A stretch of DNA of 64,000 nt, from the NCBI GenBank assembly GCA_046339595.1, contig JBKDUF010000065.1:1-64000 (forward strand). The letters run 5' to 3'. The position numbers and the translations under genes are program-made. Source of the DNA: Ga0077527 sp021300125 (lineage in GTDB: Bacteria > Pseudomonadota > Gammaproteobacteria > Burkholderiales > SG8-41). How positions within the stretch are numbered: the first letter of the stretch is position 1; the number at the start of each line of letters is the position of its first letter. The notes below the pieces were generated by a model, which was not told the DNA's origin, searched no databases, and saw only the letters and a list, made by a program, of their open reading frames with translations. Shown here piece by piece: positions 57,696 through 64,000 of this stretch.

Positions 57696-59009
57696 CTAGA
57701 TGTAGGGGGCGACCACGCACTTCTTGTGGTCAATGTGGTACTGGAATTCGTCGCGGTAATGCTTCAGGAAGGCGCGCACCGGCATCGCCGCCGCATCGCC
57801 CAGCGCGCAGATCGTGCGCCCCTGGATGTTCTGCGCGACATTGTCGAGAAGGTCGAGGTCTTCCTGGCGGCCCTTGCCGTGCTCGATGCGGTCAACCATG
57901 CGGTAGAGCCAGCCGGTGCCCTCGCGGCAGGGCGTGCACTGGCCGCAGGACTCCTCGTAATAGAAATACGACAGGCGCAGCAGGCTCTTCACCATGCAGC
58001 GCGTCTCGTTCATCACGATCACCGCGCCGGAACCGAGCATCGAGCCGGCCTTGGCGATCGAGTCGTAGTCCATGTCGGTGGCCATCATGATCTCGGCGGG
58101 CAGCACCGGCATCGACGAGCCGCCGGGAATCACCGCCTTGAGCTTGACGCCGTCGCGCATGCCGCCGGCCATTTCGAGCAGTTTCGCAAAGGGCGTGCCG
58201 AGCTTGACCTCGTAGTTGCCGGGACGCGCCACATCGCCGGACACCGAGAAGATCTTGGTGCCGCCGTTGTTCGGCTTGCCCAGCGCGAGGAAAGCGTCGC
58301 CGCCGTTGTTGATGATCCACGGCTCCGCAGCACAGGTCTCGGTGTTGGTGATCGTGGTCGGCTTGCCGTAAAGGCCGAAGCTCGCCGGGAACGGCGGCTT
58401 GAAGCGCGGCTGGCCCTTCTTGCCTTCGAGCGACTCGAGCAGCGCGGTTTCCTCACCGCAGATGTAGGCGCCCCAGCCGTGGTGCGCGTGCAGCTGGAAC
58501 GAGAAATCCGAACCGAGGATGTTGTTGCCGAGGTAGCCCGCGGCGCGCGCCTCTTCCAGCGCCTCTTCGAAGCGCTCGTAGACTTCCCAGATCTCGCCGT
58601 GGATGTAGTTGTAGCCCACGGTGATGCCCATCGCATAACCGCCGATGATCATGCCCTCGATCAGGATGTGCGGGTTGTAACGCAGGATGTCGCGGTCCTT
58701 GAATGTGCCCGGCTCGCCTTCGTCCGAGTTGCACACCCGGGCGTTCTGGCCCGGGACCTGGCGCGGCATGAAGCGCCACTTCAGCCCGGTCGGGAAGCCC
58801 GCGCCGCCGCGGCCGCGCAGCGCCGATTTCTTCAGCTCGTTGACGACGTTCTCGGGCGGAATCTTTTCCGCGAGGATCTTCCTCAGCGCGGAATAGCCGC
58901 CGCGCGCCTCATAGTCCTTCAGCCGCCAGTTGGCGCCGTTGACCCCTTTCAGGATCACCGCGTCGGGACCGAACACGTCACCGGCAAACGGGGGAATCGG
59001 CAGGCCCAT
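57696..59009 (-). CDS. nuoF: NADH-quinone oxidoreductase subunit F
   Basis: A 437-residue protein, the NADH-binding and FMN-binding subunit. RGRGGAGFPTGLKWRF is the NADH/FMN loop, CNSDEGEPGTFKDRDIL and GAYICGEETALLESLEGKKGQPR form the flavin pocket, and ESCGQCTPCREGT gives three ligands of cluster N3, with the fourth in RTICALGD. The start at 59009 overlaps the nuoE stop by one base; the longer frame to 59240 is antisense-like and rejected. Confidence 0.97.
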   Translation of the reverse strand: MGLPIPPFAGDVFGPDAVILKGVNGANWRLKDYEARGGYSALRKILAEKIPPENVVNELKKSALRGRGGAGFPTGLKWRFMPRQVPGQNARVCNSDEGEPGTFKDRDILRYNPHILIEGMIIGGYAMGITVGYNYIHGEIWEVYERFEEALEEARAAGYLGNNILGSDFSFQLHAHHGWGAYICGEETALLESLEGKKGQPRFKPPFPASFGLYGKPTTITNTETCAAEPWIINNGGDAFLALGKPNNGGTKIFSVSGDVARPGNYEVKLGTPFAKLLEMAGGMRDGVKLKAVIPGGSSMPVLPAEIMMATDMDYDSIAKAGSMLGSGAVIVMNETRCMVKSLLRLSYFYYEESCGQCTPCREGTGWLYRMVDRIEHGKGRQEDLDLLDNVAQNIQGRTICALGDAAAMPVRAFLKHYRDEFQYHIDHKKCVVAPYI

Positions 59010-59506
59010 TACTTGAGTTCCTTCAGCAACTGGTCGATCTTCTCGGGGCTCATCGCGCACAGCATGGTCTTGTTGTTCTGCAGCAGCACCGGCGCGTCGC
59101 CGCAGGCGCCCATGCACTCGCCTTCCTTCAGCGTGATGCGGCCGTCGGCGGTGGTCTCGTTGAAGCCGATGCCGAGCACCTTCTTCAGGTGTTCGGCGGC
59201 ATGGGTCGCGCCCTGCAGCGCGCAGGGCAGGTTGGTGCACACCGTCAGCTTGTACTTGCCGACGGGTTTGAGGTCATACATGGTGTAGAAGCTGGCGACC
59301 TCGTAGACGGCGACCGGCGGCATGCCGAGCACCTGCGCCACGGCATCCATGGTCTCGGTCGAAAGCCAGCCCTTCTCGTCCTGGGCGATCGTCAGCGCGG
59401 CCATCACCGCCGAATCCTTGCGCTCGGGCGGATACTTGGCGACCGCCTTCTCGATCTTCGCCAGCGAATCGGCGGACAGCACCATGCGGGGCAACGGGGC
59501 GTTCAT
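59009..59506 (-). CDS. nuoE: NADH-quinone oxidoreductase subunit E
   Basis: A 165-residue thioredoxin-fold subunit with a [2Fe-2S] cluster (N1a): Cys ligands in CTNLPCALQGA and CMGACGDAP. VYEVASFYTMYDLKPVGKY is the conserved lead-in strand. The stop overlaps nuoF by one base and the gene follows nuoD after 18 bases. Confidence 0.97.
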   Translation of the reverse strand: MNAPLPRMVLSADSLAKIEKAVAKYPPERKDSAVMAALTIAQDEKGWLSTETMDAVAQVLGMPPVAVYEVASFYTMYDLKPVGKYKLTVCTNLPCALQGATHAAEHLKKVLGIGFNETTADGRITLKEGECMGACGDAPVLLQNNKTMLCAMSPEKIDQLLKELK

Positions 59507-59524
59507 CGGTCACTCATCTCTCAT

Positions 59525-60778
<1,254 letters not shown>

Positions 60779-60783
60779 TTTTA

Positions 60784-60873
60784 ATTTACAGGATGGACAG
60801 GATTCACAGGATAAAAACCAGCGCTTGTTCAGGGGTTTTAATCCTGCACATACTGACTATCCTGTTCATTTCG
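60784..60873. repeat. Inverted-repeat element of 9-bp units (ACAGGAT type), copy 3
   Basis: The left arm (60786-60814) has three clear ACAGGAT units. The right arm (60836-60868) is a decayed reverse complement (ATCCTG, ACTG, ATCCTG). It lies between nuoC and nuoD within the operon. Confidence 0.85.
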
Positions 60874-60891
60874 CTGTTGATCTTTGCCATC

Positions 60892-61506
60892 TCAACCCTT
60901 GCGGAATCCCTCGGAGTCCGCGTAATTCTCCTCGCGCACGATGCGCGGCGTGATCACGCGCGGCTCGATCGTCACCGGCTGGTAGATCACCCGCTTCTGG
61001 TCCGGGTCGTAGCGCATCTCGACGTTGCCGGAGATCGGGAAATCCTTGCGGAAGGGATGGCCGACAAAGCCGTAGTCGGTGAGCAGTCGGCGCAGGTCGG
61101 GGTGGCCGGTGAACATGATGCCGTAGAGGTCGAAAGCCTCCCGTTCATACCAGTTGGCGCTCGACCACAGCGGCAGCACCGAGGGCAGCACCGGAAAATC
61201 GTCGTCGGGCGCAAAGCAGCGCAGGCGCAGCCGCAGGTTGTGCCTGACGCTCAACAGGTGGTAGACCGCGGCAAAACGCGGGCCCTCATGGGCGCCGTCG
61301 CCGTAGTCGCTGTAGTCCATGCCGCAGAGATCGATCAGCTGCTCGAACGACAGCGCCGGATCGTCGCGCAGCGTCGTGCATACCGCGGTCAGGTCGGCGG
61401 CCTTCACCACCGCGGTGAGTTCGCCCAGGGCGAGGGTCACGGACTGCAGGCGCTCGCCCAGTGCGGCGCGCAGCGTTTCCTGCAGGGTTTCAAGGCGTGT
61501 GGTCAT
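60892..61506 (-). CDS. nuoC: NADH-quinone oxidoreductase subunit C
   Basis: A 204-residue protein. NWYEREAFDLYGIMFTGHPDLRRLLTDYGFVGHPFRKDFP is the defining segment of the 30-kDa subunit. ATG at 61506 (MTTRLETLQ) is used; the frame to 61692 overlaps nuoB. It is separate from nuoD, unlike the fused nuoCD of enterobacteria, as is usual in betaproteobacteria. Confidence 0.96.
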   Translation of the reverse strand: MTTRLETLQETLRAALGERLQSVTLALGELTAVVKAADLTAVCTTLRDDPALSFEQLIDLCGMDYSDYGDGAHEGPRFAAVYHLLSVRHNLRLRLRCFAPDDDFPVLPSVLPLWSSANWYEREAFDLYGIMFTGHPDLRRLLTDYGFVGHPFRKDFPISGNVEMRYDPDQKRVIYQPVTIEPRVITPRIVREENYADSEGFRKG

Positions 61507-61525
61507 GTCGTCAGTGGTTCCGCAC

Positions 61526-62017
61526 TCAGCGCCGGATGGTGTTGGTGCGCTTGATCTTGTTCTGCAGCTGGATGATGCCGTAGAGCAGCGCCTCGGCCGT
61601 CGGCGGGCAGCCCGGCACGTAGATGTCCACGGGCACGATGCGGTCGCAGCCGCGCACCACCGAATACGAGTAGTGGTAATAGCCGCCGCCATTGGCGCAG
61701 GAACCCATCGAAATCACCCAGCGCGGCTCGGCCATCTGGTCGTAGACCGTGCGCAGCGCCGGCGCCATCTTGTTGCACAGCGTGCCGGCAACGATCATCA
61801 CGTCGGACTGGCGCGGGCTCGGGCGGAACACGATGCCGAAGCGGTCGAGGTCATAGCGCGAAGCGCCCGCGTGCATCATCTCCACCGCGCAGCAGGCCAG
61901 CCCGAAGGTCATCGGCCACAGCGAGCCGGTGCGCGTCCAGTTCACCAGCGCGTCCACCGAGGTGGTGAAGAATCCGCGCTCGCTCAGGTCCTGGTTGATG
62001 GCTTCAACGGCACCCAT
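61526..62017 (-). CDS. nuoB: NADH-quinone oxidoreductase subunit B
   Basis: A 163-residue protein that holds cluster N2. Cys residues are in GLACCAVEMM, in GSCANGGG and in PGCPPTAEAL, all four ligands in place. The amphipathic N-terminal part (NWTRTGSLWPMTFG) faces the membrane and the quinone. A 149-base spacer with strong hairpins separates it from nuoA. Confidence 0.97.
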   Translation of the reverse strand: MGAVEAINQDLSERGFFTTSVDALVNWTRTGSLWPMTFGLACCAVEMMHAGASRYDLDRFGIVFRPSPRQSDVMIVAGTLCNKMAPALRTVYDQMAEPRWVISMGSCANGGGYYHYSYSVVRGCDRIVPVDIYVPGCPPTAEALLYGIIQLQNKIKRTNTIRR

Positions 62018-62089
62018 GAATCATCTCCCCACAAACCGGCCAAGGCCCGCATTCGGCGCCTCAGCGCCACAGCGGCAAGCTTCACCTTC

Positions 62090-62142
62090 CGGGCGTCGGC
62101 GCCCGAAAACGCTCGCCCGAGCGTCGATCCCCGCAAGCGGGG
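62090..62142. other. Three consecutive GC-rich hairpins in the nuoA-nuoB spacer
   Basis: Perfect 6-bp stems at 62090-62105 (CGGGCG/CGCCCG, loop TCGG), 62110-62123 (CGCTCG/CGAGCG) and 62129-62142 (CCCCGC/GCGGGG). They are in the transcribed part of the operon and have no T-run, so they are not terminators; mRNA processing or stability is possible. Confidence 0.6.
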
Positions 62143-62166
62143 CCCCTCGCCGCATGGCTCGCATTT

Positions 62167-62535
62167 TCACTCCCACTCCAACGCCCCCTTCTTCCACTCA
62201 TACACAAAACCAACCACCAGAATGGCAAGAAAGATCAGCATGGATACGTAACCGAACATCCCGATCTCCTGCAGCACCACGGCCCAGGGGAAAAGGAAGG
62301 CGATTTCGAGGTCGAACAGGATGAACAGGATGGCGACGAGGTAGTAGCGCACGTCGAAACGCATGCGCGCGTCTTCGAAGGCTTCGAAGCCGCACTCGTA
62401 GGGCGACAGTTTCTGCGCGTCGGGCTTGTTCGAACCGACGAGGCGGCTCACCACCCAGCCACCGATGACCGGGCCCAGCCCGAAGGCTGCACCCACGGCA
62501 AGGAACATCAGAATCGGAAAATATCCGTCGAGCAT
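62167..62535 (-). CDS. nuoA: NADH-quinone oxidoreductase subunit A
   Basis: A 122-residue protein with three membrane helices. KLSPYECGFEAFEDARMRFDVRYYLVAILFILFDLEIAFLFPWAV is the signature, including the conserved Cys of the quinone loop. ATG at 62535 is the start; the frame extends over the tRNA side to 62604 but lacks similarity. It is the first gene of the complex I operon. Confidence 0.97.
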   Translation of the reverse strand: MLDGYFPILMFLAVGAAFGLGPVIGGWVVSRLVGSNKPDAQKLSPYECGFEAFEDARMRFDVRYYLVAILFILFDLEIAFLFPWAVVLQEIGMFGYVSMLIFLAILVVGFVYEWKKGALEWE

Positions 62536-62608
62536 GTGCTGTTTTCTGCGACGCCCTGCAGCTGGACTGCTCAGGCCGGAAGGGCCGGCCGCCCTGCTAC
62601 CCAAACTC

Positions 62609-62693
62609 TGGTGTCGACGGAGAGACTCGAACTCTCACGGCTTTCGCCACCGCCCCCTCAAGACGGCGTGTCTACCAATTCCACCACGTCGAC
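62609..62693 (-). tRNA. tRNA-Leu (anticodon GAG)
   Basis: An 85-base tRNA on the minus strand including encoded CCA (62609-62611). The acceptor stem GTCGACG pairs with CGTCGAC, the D-arm region reads GGTGGAATTGGTAGACAC, and the anticodon stem CCGTC/GGCGG encloses TTGAGGG, giving GAG. The long variable arm and GTTCGAGTC T-loop are typical of class II tRNA-Leu. It lies between secG and nuoA, a conserved position in betaproteobacteria. Confidence 0.97.
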
Positions 62694-62737
62694 GCGGTAC
62701 TGCTGCGGCGGCTCGCGCCACCGCCTGCTGCTGAGGA

Positions 62738-63115
62738 TTACTTCGGCAACTCTGCCGGTTTCGCCGGCGCCGAAGGCACCGGAATCACCGGGGCCGGCAC
62801 GGACGAGGGAACCGGAACCTGCGAAGCCGGCGACTCCGACTTGGCCGGATCCGCGGCCTTGTTCATCACGCCTTCGCTTTCCTTGCCCTTGCCCACAAAC
62901 ACCGTCAGGGCAATGCTGGTCAGGAAAAAGATCGTGGCCAGGATCGCCGTCGAGCGGCTCAGGAAGTTGGCCGAGCCCGAGGCGCCGAACATGCTGCCCG
63001 AGGAACCGCCGCCGAAGGCCGCGCCCATGTCGGCGCCCTTGCCATGCTGCAGCAGCACCAGCGCGACGATGGCGATTGCGGCCGCCACATGAATCACCAG
63101 CAACAGAATTTCCAT
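62738..63115 (-). CDS. secG: Protein-export membrane protein SecG
   Basis: A 125-residue protein with two membrane helices (VIHVAAAIAIVALVLLQHGKG and ILATIFFLTSIALTVFV). The conserved loop GADMGAAFGGGSSGSMFG sits between them. The Pro/Ala/Val-rich C-terminal tail is longer than in E. coli. It is part of the SecYEG translocon and is cotranscribed with tpiA, 24 bases upstream. Confidence 0.95.
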   Translation of the reverse strand: MEILLLVIHVAAAIAIVALVLLQHGKGADMGAAFGGGSSGSMFGASGSANFLSRSTAILATIFFLTSIALTVFVGKGKESEGVMNKAADPAKSESPASQVPVPSSVPAPVIPVPSAPAKPAELPK

Positions 63116-63139
63116 GACCTTCCTTTGCCTTTCTCTTTC

Positions 63140-63898
63140 TTAGTGCCGAACTGCTGAACGGCAGATCGCCACAAATTCTTCAGCCACCAGCGACGCGCCG
63201 CCGATCAGGCCGCCGTCGATATCCGGCATCGTGAACAGCTCCCCGGCATTGCCGGCTTTCACGCTGCCGCCATACAGAATCCGCACGGCCGCCGCGGCTG
63301 CACCATCACGCGCCGCCACCCGGCCGCGGATGAAAGCATGCACCGCCTGCGCCTGCTCCGGCGTAGCGGTCTTGCCGGTGCCGATCGCCCATACCGGCTC
63401 GTAGGCAATCACCGCACGGCCCAGCGCCGCCGCACCCGCCTTGTCCAGCACCGCATCCAGCTGCCGGGCCACCACCGCCTCGGTCGTGCCCGCCTCGCGC
63501 TCGGCCAGCGTCTCGCCGACACACAGCACTGGCATCAGCCCGGCCTGTTGGGCGGCGACGAACTTGTCCGCCACCCCGGCATCGGTATCGCCGAACAGCG
63601 CGCGGCGTTCCGAATGGCCGACGATGACCAGACTGCAGCCGAAATCGCCCAGCATCGCCGCCGACACCGCGCCGGTATAGGCACCGTTGCCGAACGCACA
63701 TACATCCTGGGCGCCCAGCGCGACACGGGAACCCCGCAACGCCTGCCGCACCTGGGCCAGATAGGGATACGGGGGGCACACCGCGCAATCGAAGCCGCTC
63801 ATGGACTGCAGAGCAGGCAACAAGCCCTCCAAAAGCTTGGCGTTGCCGGCGTGGCTGCCATTCATCTTCCAGTTGCCTGCAACGAACTTGACCCGCAT
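63140..63898 (-). CDS. tpiA: Triosephosphate isomerase
   Basis: A 252-residue TIM barrel. GNWKMNGS gives the catalytic lysine, VIVGHSERR the electrophilic histidine, AYEPVWAIGTGKTA the catalytic glutamate and flexible loop, and YGGSVKAGN the phosphate-binding site. It interconverts DHAP and GAP in glycolysis. It heads the tpiA-secG-tRNA-nuo cluster, with a good promoter directly upstream. Confidence 0.97.
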   Translation of the reverse strand: MRVKFVAGNWKMNGSHAGNAKLLEGLLPALQSMSGFDCAVCPPYPYLAQVRQALRGSRVALGAQDVCAFGNGAYTGAVSAAMLGDFGCSLVIVGHSERRALFGDTDAGVADKFVAAQQAGLMPVLCVGETLAEREAGTTEAVVARQLDAVLDKAGAAALGRAVIAYEPVWAIGTGKTATPEQAQAVHAFIRGRVAARDGAAAAAVRILYGGSVKAGNAGELFTMPDIDGGLIGGASLVAEEFVAICRSAVRH

Positions 63899-63926
63899 TT
63901 CCGGCCCGACCTGAATAAACCGCAGA

Positions 63927-63955
63927 ATTTTAACGGCTCAGGGGGGTTCGGTCAA
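63927..63955 (-). promoter_or_regulatory. Sigma70-type promoter of tpiA-secG(-nuo)
   Basis: On the minus strand -35 TTGACC (63950-63955) and -10 TAAAAT (63927-63932) are 17 bases apart. Transcription would start near 63920, about 20 bases before the tpiA start codon. Confidence 0.65.
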
Positions 63956-64000
63956 ACCGAAGCCCCGCCTGCTGCAACGCGAGAACCCTATGAATTTGAA

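Noticed and set aside
55278..59288. A 1336-codon open frame on the plus strand across nuoF and nuoG
   Set aside because: Antisense to well-conserved complex I genes; its length only reflects high GC content with few stop codons, and its product has no domain and no signal.

Overview
The window is a 64 kb piece of a GC-rich betaproteobacterial chromosome, most likely from Burkholderiales or a relative. Three things point there: eight periplasmic Bug/TctC solute-binding proteins with no transporter membrane subunits nearby, the order tpiA-secG-tRNA-Leu-nuoA..N followed by a DUF2818 gene, and an ArfB / cytochrome c' / DsbB / YdcH housekeeping set. I see no integrase, transposase, phage gene or CRISPR array.

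Regions. 1-4.2 kb: Bug proteins, a cupin, a PH-domain membrane protein and a small unknown gene. 4.2-6.9 kb: an IscS-type cysteine desulfurase, a secreted unknown and another Bug gene. 7.1-11 kb: a rightward catabolic unit of two tandem LeuC-like subunits, a LeuD-like subunit and a GNAT acetyltransferase. 11-22.3 kb: leftward genes. These run from a signal-less substrate-binding protein (22.3 kb) through Bug, M24 peptidase-like, 2-oxoacid dehydrogenase E1alpha, E1beta, E2, a 3-hydroxyisobutyrate-dehydrogenase-like enzyme and Bug to a strong intrinsic terminator at 13.3 kb. Beyond the terminator lie a second M24-fold gene and a D-Ala-D-Ala-ligase-like ATP-grasp gene. A divergent GntR/FadR regulator at 22.6 kb has inverted repeats over both divergent promoters and probably controls this roughly 9 kb unit.

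23-28.6 kb: MarC, a secreted HExxH protein coupled to a zeta-toxin-like P-loop protein, a His/Tyr/Pro-rich secreted protein and a DUF993 TIM-barrel protein. 28.6-37 kb: further catabolic genes (old-yellow-enzyme family, AroQ-fold protein, two Bugs, carboxymuconolactone decarboxylase family, Gfo/Idh oxidoreductase, two-subunit molybdenum hydroxylase). 37-43.5 kb: YdcH, DsbB, DUF6644/DUF6152, ArfB, cytochrome c', cytochrome b561, a phosphodiesterase and an Aas-type acyltransferase/acyl-ACP synthetase. 43.9-46.9 kb: a DSF synthase (RpfF) homologue followed by a MerR-HTH/PAS/degenerate GGDEF/degenerate EAL protein. 46.9-64 kb: NUDIX, DUF2818, the complete 14-gene complex I operon, tRNA-Leu(GAG), secG and tpiA.

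Three layers are not explained by the genes. (1) A 19-bp AT-rich motif, consensus AATWAAAWCAANWRGTTAT, occurs about ten times, mostly at gene ends, where it supplies stop codons or the first codons of genes; one copy is in frame inside nuoG. (2) Five inverted-repeat elements of three unrelated sequences share one architecture: arms built of 9-bp units, each 7 conserved plus 2 variable bases. (3) The RpfF/MerR-PAS-GGDEF-EAL pair resembles a quorum-sensing and cyclic-di-GMP module whose enzymatic domains look dead and which carries its own DNA-binding domain.
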